Shown piece by piece: positions 19,376-26,618 of a stretch of DNA of 37,287 nt. Every line of letters starts with the position of its first letter. Position 1 is the first letter of the stretch. Location: positions 1 to 37,287 of the forward strand of contig JAPOKE010000008.1 in the NCBI GenBank assembly GCA_029977805.1, in the 5' to 3' direction. The position numbers were made by a program, and so were the translations under genes. A model generated the notes under the pieces. It searched no databases, had not been told where the DNA came from, and was given only the letters and a program-made list of their open reading frames with translations. The stretch is from Phenylobacterium parvum (lineage in GTDB: Bacteria; Pseudomonadota; Alphaproteobacteria; Caulobacterales; Caulobacteraceae).

Positions 19376-20587
19376 ATGAAGCGCCGCACCTTCCTTGTCA
19401 CCGCCGGGGCCGCCATGGCCACGCCGGCCCTCGGGGCGGACCCGCCCGCCCCGCCGGCGACGGTCGACGCCCCCTTCGCCGCATGGCTGGCGGCCTTCCG
19501 GGCCAAGGCCCTGGCTGCGGGACTGTCGCCCGAGGTGCTGGACCGGGAACTCGACGGCCTTGCGCCAGACCCGCGCGTCCGGGGCGCGGATCGCAACCAG
19601 CCCGAATTCTCGCGCCCCTTCAGCCATTACGTGAAGCGCGCGGCCGGCGAGGACCGGGCGGCGATCGGCCGCAGGCGACTGGCGGAGATCCAGTCCGAGC
19701 TCGGCCGGATCGAGGCCTCCTACGGGGTCCCGGCGGAGATCCTGGTGTCGATCTGGGGAATGGAGTCCGGCTACGGCGCGACGCTCGGGGGACAGGACGT
19801 CATCCGGTCCATGGCGACCCTCGCCGCCGATGGCCGGCGGCAGGGCTTTGCGGAGGACCAGCTCCTCGCTGCGCTCCGCATCATCGCCTCCGGGGAATGG
19901 CCCCGGGAGCGGCTGGTCGGATCCTGGGCCGGCGCCATGGGCCAGACCCAGTTCATCCCCTCCAACTTCCTCTCGCTCGCGGTCGACGCCGACGGCGACG
20001 GGCGGCGCGACATCTGGGGGTCGGCACCGGACGCCCTGGCCTCGGCGGCCAACCTCCTCGCCAAGGCGGGCTGGAGGCGCGGGGAAGGCTGGGCCATAGA
20101 AGTCACCGCGCCGGAGGGTTTCGACTTCTCGGTGGCGGAGACCCTCAAGGCCTCGCCGGAGGCCTGGGCGGGGATGGGACTGTCCCGCGCCGACGGCGCG
20201 CCCCTCGCCGGCGCTGTCGAGGCGAGCCTGATCGCGCCGACCGGCTATCGGGGCCCCCTCTTCCTCCTGCTCCCTAATCACTTCGTGATCCGGCGCTACA
20301 ACAACGCCGTGACCTACGCGATGGCGGGAGGCCTGCTGGCCGACCGCATCGCCGGCCGGCCGGGGCTCGTCCGCGACTGGCCCGAGGAGGTCCCCCTGTC
20401 CCTCTCCGACCGGATCGCGGCCCAGACCGCGCTTCAGGCCGCGGGGCATGACGTGGGCGAGGCGGACGGCGTGATCGGCCTGAAGACCCGGGCCGCCCTG
20501 CGGGCCTGGCAGAAGGCGCGGGGCCTGCCCGCAGACGGCTATCTTTCCCCGGAGATGATCGCCCTTCTCAGAACCCCGGCGGCCTAG
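19376..20587 (+). CDS. Lytic murein transglycosylase, MltB family, with peptidoglycan-binding domain
   Basis: This periplasmic enzyme cleaves the MurNAc-GlcNAc bond in peptidoglycan with formation of 1,6-anhydro ends. The 403-residue protein starts MKRRTFLVTAGAAMATPALGA, a twin-arginine-like signal with a probable AxA cleavage near residue 20. The MltB/SLT-2 catalytic domain follows, with the active-site glutamate in SIWGMESGYG (Glu130), GSWAGAMGQTQFIPSNF and the DADGDGRRDIWGSAPDALASAANLL signature. A C-terminal PG_binding_1 domain (about 345-403, AAGHDVGEADGVIGLKTRAALRAWQKARGLPADGYLS) targets it to the cell wall. No lipobox is present, so it is likely soluble. It stands alone, convergent with the MFS gene, whose stop overlaps it by four bases. 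Confidence 0.93.
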   Translation: MKRRTFLVTAGAAMATPALGADPPAPPATVDAPFAAWLAAFRAKALAAGLSPEVLDRELDGLAPDPRVRGADRNQPEFSRPFSHYVKRAAGEDRAAIGRRRLAEIQSELGRIEASYGVPAEILVSIWGMESGYGATLGGQDVIRSMATLAADGRRQGFAEDQLLAALRIIASGEWPRERLVGSWAGAMGQTQFIPSNFLSLAVDADGDGRRDIWGSAPDALASAANLLAKAGWRRGEGWAIEVTAPEGFDFSVAETLKASPEAWAGMGLSRADGAPLAGAVEASLIAPTGYRGPLFLLLPNHFVIRRYNNAVTYAMAGGLLADRIAGRPGLVRDWPEEVPLSLSDRIAAQTALQAAGHDVGEADGVIGLKTRAALRAWQKARGLPADGYLSPEMIALLRTPAA

Positions 20588-21885
20588 ACCAGGGCCTCGT
20601 CAGGCCCCTCGACCCGCGCCGGACGCGGGTTGGCCGCCTTCAGCTGCGGGTTGCGGTAGGCGAAGATCAGCATGGCGACCATCAGCGCCGCATTCAGCAG
20701 GAAGGGCGCCGGCCGGATGTGCTCGTAGAGGAAGACGAAGGCCGGGGCGAGGACCACGTTGATTCCGTTGACGGCGGCGATGGCGCCGGCGGCGCGCGCC
20801 TGCTCCTCCATCCGCACCGCCAGAGAGGCCCCCACGGTGAAGCCGGGACGGGCGAGGCCGAAGCCGAGGCTGGAGATGGCGTAGCCGGCGACGACCCCCC
20901 AGTAGTCCGGGGCGGCGGCGACGATCAGGTTGCCGATGGCGGCGACCGCAACCCCCCAGCGCAGGAGCTGCCGCGGGGTCATCTCGAAGCGCGGGATGAG
21001 GCCCCACTGGGCCAGGAGGCCGGCCATGGCGCCGAACATCATGGCGATGGCGATGAAGCCCTGGGCGGCGGTCGGGGACACGGCCAGCTTGTCGATGATC
21101 AGGAAGCCCAGGGTCTGGCCCTGGGCCGTCTGGCTGACCGCCACGATGAACCCATAGATCAGGAAGGGCGTGAGCCGCGGGTCCCGCCACATGGGCGGCC
21201 CGGCCTCCTTCTCCCCCGCCCGGCCCTCGGAGGGCGGCGGGTACGCAGGCCGGTAGCGGCTCTCCGGCAGGCGTCGCCAGACCACCAGCAGCATGACCCC
21301 CGCCATCACCGAGAAGCAGGCCATGGGCCCCGCAAGGCCCAGGAAGGGCAGGACGAAGAGCGGGGCGATGAAGGGCCCGATCACCGTCCCGAGGCTGAAG
21401 GCGCCGGCCAGGCCCGACATGGACTGGGTCCGCTGGGCCTCGGGCGTGTGCTCCGCCACATAGGCCTGGGTGGCGGGGTTCGAGGCGGCGCCGAAGAGGC
21501 CGAACATGGCCCGGGCGAGCAGGAACAGGACGAAGATGACGACCGGGGCGGCCAGGTGGTGAAGCCCCGCCGCGACGACCACCGCGCACAGGGCCATGGA
21601 GACCATGAAGCCCGCCAGGCCCACCATCATCAGCGGCTTGCGCCCGTGGCGATCGGACATCCGGGCCCAGAAGGGCGAGGAAAAGGCCCACAGGAGGGCC
21701 GACAGCGAGAAGACGGCGGCGACCATGGGGTCCGGCATGCCGATCGAGCGGCCGATCGCCGGCAGGACCGAGATCATGCCGGTGTTCCCCATCGCCGTGA
21801 CCATCGACACCGCGAAGATGATGGCGAATGTCGAGCGCGGCAGGCCGCTCGGACCAACGGGGGCGGGAGGGGAGTCGCTGGACAT
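20584..21885 (-). CDS. Major facilitator superfamily transporter
   Basis: This is a predicted 12-helix inner-membrane secondary transporter. The start chosen is ATG 21885 (MSSDSPPAPVGPSG), giving 433 residues, because the upstream GTG adds an unlikely cysteine/histidine-containing leader. Helix 1 starts at TFAIIFAVSMVTAMGNTG. The loop between helices 2 and 3 has the MFS signature as FWARMSDRHGRKPLMMVG, marking the DHA1 drug:H+ antiporter or sugar-efflux branch. A hydrophilic central loop (ESRYRPAYPPPSEGRAGEKEAGPPMWRDPR) separates the two six-helix halves. The substrate is unknown; multidrug or metabolite efflux is the family expectation. No regulator is adjacent. Confidence 0.86.
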   Translation of the reverse strand: MSSDSPPAPVGPSGLPRSTFAIIFAVSMVTAMGNTGMISVLPAIGRSIGMPDPMVAAVFSLSALLWAFSSPFWARMSDRHGRKPLMMVGLAGFMVSMALCAVVVAAGLHHLAAPVVIFVLFLLARAMFGLFGAASNPATQAYVAEHTPEAQRTQSMSGLAGAFSLGTVIGPFIAPLFVLPFLGLAGPMACFSVMAGVMLLVVWRRLPESRYRPAYPPPSEGRAGEKEAGPPMWRDPRLTPFLIYGFIVAVSQTAQGQTLGFLIIDKLAVSPTAAQGFIAIAMMFGAMAGLLAQWGLIPRFEMTPRQLLRWGVAVAAIGNLIVAAAPDYWGVVAGYAISSLGFGLARPGFTVGASLAVRMEEQARAAGAIAAVNGINVVLAPAFVFLYEHIRPAPFLLNAALMVAMLIFAYRNPQLKAANPRPARVEGPDEALV

Positions 21886-21950
21886 GCAGGGGTGATAGGA
21901 CCCCGGCCATCGCTGCGCCACCCCGGATCATGATCACCGGACGTTAAGCA

Positions 21951-21970
21951 TTCGGGGTCTATGTCCCGAA
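21951..21970 (+). promoter_or_regulatory. Inverted repeat in the motA leader
   Basis: TTCGGG and CCCGAA flank an 8-base spacer, ending 24 bases before the motA start. A second perfect 10-base palindrome, GATCATGATC, lies at 21926-21935. Either could be an operator or a leader hairpin. I cannot tie them to a known regulator. Confidence 0.35.
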
Positions 21971-21994
21971 GGACAGTCAACAGGCGTCGTTCGC

Positions 21995-22864
21995 ATGTTC
22001 CAGATCATCGGCATCGTCCTGCTCTTCGTCTGCGTCTTCGGCGTCTACGTCATCTCGGGCGGAAAGCTCGACGTGGTCATGCACGCGGCGCCGCACGAGC
22101 TGGGCACCATCCTGGGCGCCGGCGTCGCGGCCCTGCTCATCGGAAACTCGCTGGACGTCATCAAGGGCGTCGGCGGGGGCATGGCCAAGGTCTTCTCCGG
22201 GCCCAAGTGGAAGGCCTCGGACTACAAGGACCTCCTGTCCCTGCTGTTCCTGCTGACCAAGACGATGAAGGCCAAGGGCGTGATCGCCCTCGAGAGCCAC
22301 ATCGAGAACCCGCACGACTCCACCCTGTTCGGCCGCTTCCCCAAGATCGTGAAGGATCACTTCGCGGTCGACTTCATCTGCGACACCCTGCGGATGATGA
22401 CCATGAACCTCGAGGACCCGCACCAGGTCGAGGACGCCATGGAGAAGCAGCTCGAGAAGCACCACCATGAGGCCCTCGGGCCGGCCCACGCCCTGCAGAC
22501 CATGGCCGACGGCCTTCCCGCCCTCGGGATCGTCGCGGCCGTGCTGGGCGTCATCAAGACCATGGGCTCGATCACCGAGCCGCCGGCCGTCCTCGGCGGC
22601 ATGATCGGCAGCGCCCTGGTCGGGACCTTCCTTGGCGTGTTCCTGGCCTACGGCCTGGTCGGACCCTTCGCCACCCGCCTGAACGCGATCGTCGAGGAGG
22701 AGTCGGCCTTCTACCGGATCATCCAGTCGGTGCTGGTGGCCCACCTGCACGGCAACGCCGCCCAGATCTCCGTCGAGATCGGCCGCGGCAGCGTGCCGAG
22801 CCTGACCCAGCCCTCCTTCTCCGAGCTGGAAGAGGCCCTCCAGGCCATCCCGCCCGAGGCCTGA
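21995..22864 (+). CDS. motA: Flagellar motor stator protein MotA
   Basis: MotA forms, with MotB, the proton channel that powers flagellar rotation. The 289-residue protein has the four-helix layout: two N-terminal helices (IIGIVLLFVCVFGVYVISGG and a segment near GTILGAGVAALLIG), a large cytoplasmic loop, and two C-terminal helices holding the conserved prolines in ADGLPALGIVAAVLGVIKTMGS and AYGLVGPFATRL. The cytoplasmic segment reads LESHIENPHDSTLF where, as I recall, E. coli MotA has LERDIENPRES, so one rotor-contacting charge position differs. The C-terminal VEIGRGSVPSLTQPSFSELEEAL is typical. There is no motB in the window; in Caulobacter the two are, from memory, also unlinked. The start has a poor ribosome site. 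Confidence 0.95.
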   Translation: MFQIIGIVLLFVCVFGVYVISGGKLDVVMHAAPHELGTILGAGVAALLIGNSLDVIKGVGGGMAKVFSGPKWKASDYKDLLSLLFLLTKTMKAKGVIALESHIENPHDSTLFGRFPKIVKDHFAVDFICDTLRMMTMNLEDPHQVEDAMEKQLEKHHHEALGPAHALQTMADGLPALGIVAAVLGVIKTMGSITEPPAVLGGMIGSALVGTFLGVFLAYGLVGPFATRLNAIVEEESAFYRIIQSVLVAHLHGNAAQISVEIGRGSVPSLTQPSFSELEEALQAIPPEA

Positions 22865-22866
22865 GC

Positions 22867-23940
22867 CTAAAGGGGCGAGACCCTGTTCACGTGGGCCATC
22901 TTGCGGCCCGCCCGCGCCTCGCGCTTGCCATACAGGTGAAGCCGGCAGGCGGGATCGGCGGCCAGGGCCCGCCACTGCCCGACTTCGTCCCCGAGCAGGT
23001 TGGTCATCTCCACCCGGGCGGTGGCCTCGACCGGGCCGAGGGGCCAGCCCGCGACGGCCCGGATGTGCTGCTCGAACTGGTCGGTGGCCGCGCCGTCCTG
23101 CGTCCAGTGGCCGCTGTTGTGGACCCTTGGCGCGATCTCGTTGACCAGCAGGGCCCCGTCCGGCAGCTCGAAGAGCTCGATCCCGGCGACCCCCACATAG
23201 TCCAGGCCTTCCAGCACGCGCCGGGCGATCTCGGCGGCCTGCCGGGCCGTGGCGGGCGAGACGGCGGCCGGCGCCGTCGAGCGCCTCAGTATGCCGTTCT
23301 CGTGGACGTTCTCGGCCAGGGGGAAGGCGGCGACGGCCCCGTCGCGGCCCCGTGCGGCGATCACCGACAGTTCGCGCCGGAAGGCTGCAGGCGCCTCGAC
23401 GATGACGGGCCGCCCCCCGAGGGCGTCGAAGACGGCGGCCGCCTCGTCGGCTGAGCGGGCCCAGGCCTGTCCCTTGCCGTCATAGCCCTCGCGCCGGGTC
23501 TTGATGAGCACCCTGCCCCCCAGCACCTCGGCGGCCCGGGCCGCCTCCGGGGCCGAGGCCGCGGGAGCGAAGGCGACCGTCGGCGCCCCTGCGCCGTTCA
23601 GGAAGGTCTTCTCGTCGACCCGGTCCTGGGCCACCGCCAGGGCGCGCGGCCCCGGGGCCACGGGGACGCCAAGGCCGGCGAGGGTCTCAAGGGCGAGGGC
23701 CGGGACGTTCTCGAACTCGACGGTGACGACCCCGCACGCGGCGGCCAGGGCGGCCAGGGCCTCCGGGTCCTCGTAGGGCGCGACGACATGCCGGGCGCTC
23801 ACGCGGGAGGCGGGGCAATCCGGCTCGGGGTCCAGCACCATCACATCCAGGCCGAGGCGGGCGGCGGCCAGGGCGAGCATGCGCCCGAGCTGGCCCCCGC
23901 CGAGGATGCCGATCGTGGAACCAGGAGGCAGGGGGGTCAC
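22867..23940 (-). CDS. purK: N5-carboxyaminoimidazole ribonucleotide synthase
   Basis: PurK uses ATP and bicarbonate to carboxylate aminoimidazole ribotide in purine synthesis. The 357-residue ATP-grasp protein starts with GSTIGILGGGQLGRMLALAAARLG (about 6-29), the usual PurK opening, followed by VVTVEFENVPALALETL, RVLIKTRREGYDGKGQ (ATP-binding), the metal-site region GIELFELPDGALLVNEIAPRVHNSGHWT, and TNLLGDE. The length is normal. It begins 7 bases after purE, forming the standard purEK unit, and ends two bases from the convergent motA stop. Function is certain from the motif series and from purE. Confidence 0.97.
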   Translation of the reverse strand: MTPLPPGSTIGILGGGQLGRMLALAAARLGLDVMVLDPEPDCPASRVSARHVVAPYEDPEALAALAAACGVVTVEFENVPALALETLAGLGVPVAPGPRALAVAQDRVDEKTFLNGAGAPTVAFAPAASAPEAARAAEVLGGRVLIKTRREGYDGKGQAWARSADEAAAVFDALGGRPVIVEAPAAFRRELSVIAARGRDGAVAAFPLAENVHENGILRRSTAPAAVSPATARQAAEIARRVLEGLDYVGVAGIELFELPDGALLVNEIAPRVHNSGHWTQDGAATDQFEQHIRAVAGWPLGPVEATARVEMTNLLGDEVGQWRALAADPACRLHLYGKREARAGRKMAHVNRVSPL

Positions 23941-23947
23941 AGGCGCC

Positions 23948-24442
23948 TCAGTCGTCCGAGACGGTCTCGGCGACGGAAGCGGTCTGGGCCGCGCGCCAGT
24001 CGGCGAGGCGCCCGGCGAGTTCCGGGTCCGATAGCGCCAGGATCTGTGCGGCCAGCTGGCCGGCGTTGCGGGCTCCGGCCTCGCCGATGGCCAGGGTCGC
24101 CACCGGCACGCCCGCGGGCATCTGGACGATCGACAGCAGGCTGTCCATGCCCTTGAGGGCGCGGGACTCCACGGGCACGCCGAGGACGGGAAGGTCGGTG
24201 AGGGAGGCCGTCATCCCGGGCAGGTGGGCGGCGCCCCCCGCCCCGGCGATGATCACCCTGACGCCGGCGGCCCTGGCCCCGCGGGCGAACTCCACCATGC
24301 GCAGGGGGGTCCGGTGGGCCGAGACCACGCGGGCCTCCCAGCGCACGCCCAGGGCGTCGAGCATGTCGGCGGCGCCCTTCAGGGTCGGCCAGTCCGAACG
24401 GCTGCCCATGATGATGGCGACGGGCGCGGCGGCGGCACTCAT
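23948..24442 (-). CDS. purE: N5-carboxyaminoimidazole ribonucleotide mutase
   Basis: PurE converts the PurK product N5-CAIR to CAIR. The 164-residue protein has the class-I PurE landmarks: [35 protein letters not shown] (about 12-46), the catalytic histidine in [33 protein letters not shown], and [35 protein letters not shown]. It is the promoter-proximal gene of purEK. The divergent intergenic region upstream contains a perfect DnaA-box sequence. Confidence 0.97.
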   Translation of the reverse strand: MSAAAAPVAIIMGSRSDWPTLKGAADMLDALGVRWEARVVSAHRTPLRMVEFARGARAAGVRVIIAGAGGAAHLPGMTASLTDLPVLGVPVESRALKGMDSLLSIVQMPAGVPVATLAIGEAGARNAGQLAAQILALSDPELAGRLADWRAAQTASVAETVSDD

Positions 24443-24567
24443 GTCACGGGCCCTCTGGCGGCGAGGCGCGCGAGAATAGGCGCCGCCTTCCCCGGGTCAA
24501 CACACCCTGTGGATAATGTTATGGTTAACAATGATTCGCGGGCCGCTCCCCGGGGCGCGGAGGTCTC
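24443..24567. promoter_or_regulatory. Divergent purEK / GGDEF promoter region with DnaA box
   Basis: The 125-base gap contains TGTGGATAA at 24509-24517, the reverse complement of the consensus DnaA box TTATCCACA, inside an AT-rich patch unusual for this genome (GATAATGTTATGGTTAACAA). A GTTAAC lies at 24524-24529 and a GATTC (a GANTC CcrM site) at 24532-24536. Caulobacter DnaA also acts as a transcription factor, so cell-cycle control of one flanking gene is possible. The sites are seen; the function is inferred. Confidence 0.5.
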
Positions 24568-25290
24568 ATGGTCTTGAAGGTCACGGGCGCGAGGAACCAG
24601 CCGTTTTCGGACATCCGCAAGCGCGCCCTCGTGCAGGCGGGAGCCAAGGTCGTGGGGCGCGGGCCGACGCGGCCCGACGAGACCGCCTTCCTGGGCCTTT
24701 CGGAGGCCGACCTCACACCGGCCGTCCAGGGCGCGATCCGGACCCTCCTCACCGAGATCGATGACCTCCGCCAGGAGGTGGCGCGGCTGAAGGCCCAGCT
24801 CGTCCAGGCCGAGGCCGTGGCCGACCAGGACCCCCTCACCCCGGTCCTCAACCGCCGGGCCCTGATGCGGGAGCTGGACCGGATCCGGACCTTCAGCCAC
24901 CGCTACGGCTCGCCGGCCGCCCTGGTCTATCTCGACCTCGACGACTTCAAGGGCGTCAACGACCGGTTCGGCCACGCCGCAGGCGACGCCGCGCTCCGGG
25001 CGGTGGCCGAGCGCCTCCGGTCGCAGGTCTCCGGCTCGGACCTGGTGGCCCGGATGGGTGGAGACGAATTCGCGGTCCTCTACAGCCAGGCCAGCCTGCC
25101 CGTGGCCGAGGCGCGCGCCCGGAGCCTGGCCAAGGTCCTGGAATCCAGCCCGATCCGTTTCGGCGAGTGGTCGGCGCCCCTCCACGTCTCCTACGGGGTC
25201 GCCGAGGTGACCCCCGACATCGAGGGCGAGGAGGTCGTGGCCCGCGCCGATGCGGCGATGTACGCGCGAAGGCGCGAACGCCGGGGCTGA
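24568..25290 (+). CDS. GGDEF diguanylate cyclase with short coiled-coil N terminus
   Basis: This is a predicted cytoplasmic enzyme making cyclic di-GMP from two GTP. The 240-residue protein has a short N-terminal region with no recognisable sensor domain, a helical coiled-coil-like segment (about 55-83, IRTLLTEIDDLRQEVARLKAQLVQAEA), and a complete GGDEF domain beginning DQDPLTPVLNRRALMREL. The substrate-binding LDLDDFKGVNDRFGHAAGD and active-site GGDEF (164-168) are intact. Where the allosteric inhibitory RxxD usually sits, this protein has SGSD (155-158), so product inhibition through that site should be lost. The layout is like small coiled-coil cyclases such as Caulobacter DgcB, but I cannot assert orthology. 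It lies immediately upstream of DUF465 genes, with the first on the opposite strand. Confidence 0.9.
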   Translation: MVLKVTGARNQPFSDIRKRALVQAGAKVVGRGPTRPDETAFLGLSEADLTPAVQGAIRTLLTEIDDLRQEVARLKAQLVQAEAVADQDPLTPVLNRRALMRELDRIRTFSHRYGSPAALVYLDLDDFKGVNDRFGHAAGDAALRAVAERLRSQVSGSDLVARMGGDEFAVLYSQASLPVAEARARSLAKVLESSPIRFGEWSAPLHVSYGVAEVTPDIEGEEVVARADAAMYARRRERRG

Positions 25291-25307
25291 AGCCGGGCCA
25301 GGGGCCG

Positions 25308-25526
25308 TCAGGCGATGATGTCCGGCGTCAGCTGGTCTTTCAGGCGCTGGATTTCATCCTTCAGGGCAAGCTTCTTCCGCTTCAGGCGGCCCATCACCAT
25401 CATGTCCGGCAGGGGCGACTGGCCGATGGCCTGGATCGCGACCTCAAGGTCGTTGTGATCCAGCTGGAGCTCGGAGATCCGGCGGCGAATGGCCGCCGCC
25501 TCGGCGGGGTCGGCCGGCGCGTTCAC
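25308..25526 (-). CDS. DUF465 (YdcH-like) small coiled-coil protein
   Basis: This is a short protein of the DUF465 family, function unknown. The track ORF starts upstream, but GTG at 25526 (VNAPADPAEAAAIRRR) is preferred because homology-like sequence begins there and an AGGTG ribosome-site-like stretch precedes it, giving 72 residues. The family pattern is visible: ISELQLDHNDLEVAIQAIGQ, then DMMVMGRLKRKKLALKDEIQRLKDQL, in which the LKRKKLALKDEI helix is the hallmark. It is convergent with the diguanylate cyclase and divergent from a second DUF465 gene 185 bases away. Confidence 0.85.
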   Translation of the reverse strand: MNAPADPAEAAAIRRRISELQLDHNDLEVAIQAIGQSPLPDMMVMGRLKRKKLALKDEIQRLKDQLTPDIIA

Positions 25527-25711
25527 GGCGCACCTGCGCCTGCAGCCCCGCCCACCGGGGGGGCTGCTGAAAAAACGGTCCGTGCCGGACAGGAAATGAC
25601 CATGTTCCGATCCCGAGGCTGCAGGGCGGTCCAAAGCAACCTTATGTGATCTGACAACCGACGCCAGCGGGTGTTCACTGGACCCAGTCGCATGGAAGGA
25701 GACCCTGAGTC

Positions 25712-25894
25712 ATGTCCATAGACGCCCGCATCCGCGAACTCGACCGCCGGCACCGGTCCCTGGAGTCTGAACTCCGGGACGCCATGGCCCATCCCAGCTC
25801 GGAGGACGCCGCGATCCGACAGATCAAGCGGCGAAAGCTCCACATCAAGGAAGAGATCGAACTGCTCAGGTCGCGGGTGCGCCCCGCCGCCTGA
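25712..25894 (+). CDS. DUF465 (YdcH-like) small coiled-coil protein, second copy
   Basis: This 60-residue DUF465 protein, function unknown, reads MSIDARIRELDRRHRSLESE then LRDAMAHPSSEDAAIRQIKRRKLHIKEEIELLRSR. The IKRRKLHIKEEI helix corresponds to LKRKKLALKDEI of its divergent neighbour, so the two are paralogs of the same family. A strong ribosome site (AAGGAG) precedes the ATG. The 185 bases upstream, between the two copies, contain no other gene I can support. It converges on trcR. Confidence 0.88.
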   Translation: MSIDARIRELDRRHRSLESELRDAMAHPSSEDAAIRQIKRRKLHIKEEIELLRSRVRPAA

Positions 25895-25903
25895 GGCCCG
25901 GCC

Positions 25904-26536
25904 TCAGTCCTCCTCGTCGGCCTGGGGCCAGGGTTCGGCCGTGGTCTCGGCCGCGGGCTCGAGGGTCGGCCCCTCGGGCTCGACAATGCCCTTGCGGGCG
26001 TTGTCGCGGGCGCGCTTCTCGGCCGCCTTGCGGACGATCTCGTCCAGCTCGATCTGGGTCGAGAGGCCCAGGCTGACCGGGTCGACCGGCTTGATGTTGG
26101 CCGAATTCCAGTGCGTGCGGTTACGCACCTGGTCGATGGTGGCCTTGGTGGTGCCGAGCAGGCGGGCGATCTGGGCGTCGGCCACCTCGGGGTGGTTGCG
26201 GACGAACCAGGCGATGGCGTCGGGGCGGTCCTGGCGACGCGAGACCGGGGTGTAGCGCGGGGCCTTCTTGGCCGGCTTCAGGTGCTCGGCGTGCCGGCTC
26301 TTCAGGGCCGTCATGCGGCGCTTGGGGTCTCCCTGCGCAGCGTCGATCTCCTCACGGGAGAGCTGGCCATTGGCGATGGGGTCGGCGCCGCGGATGTCCC
26401 GGGCGACCTCGCCGTCGGCGATGCCCTTCACCTCGAGCGGGTGGAGGCCGCAGAAATCGGCGATCTGCTCGAAGGTCAGCGAGGTGTTGTCGACCAGCCA
26501 GACGGCGGTCGCCTTCGGCATCAGAATGTCGGCCAT
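25904..26536 (-). CDS. trcR: DUF1013 cell-cycle regulator (TrcR family)
   Basis: This 210-residue protein matches the alphaproteobacterial DUF1013 family, named TrcR in Caulobacter, where it associates with RNA polymerase and affects cell-cycle transcription. Visible landmarks are the N-terminal MPKATAVWLVDNTSLTFEQIADFCGLHPLEVKGIADGEV (about 6-44, a helix-turn-helix-like segment) and RRQDRPDAIAWFVRNHPEVADAQIARLLGTTKATIDQVRNRTHWNSANIKPVDPVSLGLSTQIELD (a second helix-turn-helix-like block). A basic and acidic disordered tail ends in PWPQADEED. The ATG at 26536 has the ribosome site CCGGAG. A stable hairpin lies 20 bases upstream, between this gene and ribBX, which is on the same strand. Confidence 0.9.
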   Translation of the reverse strand: MADILMPKATAVWLVDNTSLTFEQIADFCGLHPLEVKGIADGEVARDIRGADPIANGQLSREEIDAAQGDPKRRMTALKSRHAEHLKPAKKAPRYTPVSRRQDRPDAIAWFVRNHPEVADAQIARLLGTTKATIDQVRNRTHWNSANIKPVDPVSLGLSTQIELDEIVRKAAEKRARDNARKGIVEPEGPTLEPAAETTAEPWPQADEED

Positions 26537-26556
26537 GACGGTCTCCGGAAATGACG

Positions 26557-26580
26557 GCGCCCGACCTTTCGGCCGGGCGC
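26557..26580 (-). terminator. Stable GAAA-tetraloop hairpin between ribBX and trcR
   Basis: Minus-strand RNA forms a 10-pair stem GCGCCCGGCC/GGTCGGGCGC capped by a GAAA tetraloop. One pair is G-U on this strand and A-C on the other, so it belongs to minus-strand RNA. No U-run follows (CGTCATTTCC), so it may be a weak terminator for ribBX, an mRNA-stabilising element, or a leader structure affecting trcR, whose start is 20 bases downstream. Confidence 0.65.
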
Positions 26581-26618
26581 TGCGTAAAGCAGGGACCTTA
26601 TACGCCGGAATTCCCGGT

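Noticed and set aside
25593-25649. Possible 17-codon ORF after an ACAGGAA ribosome-site-like sequence, between the DUF465 genes
   Set aside because: It is too short and without recognisable features; a ribosome-site-like match is expected by chance.
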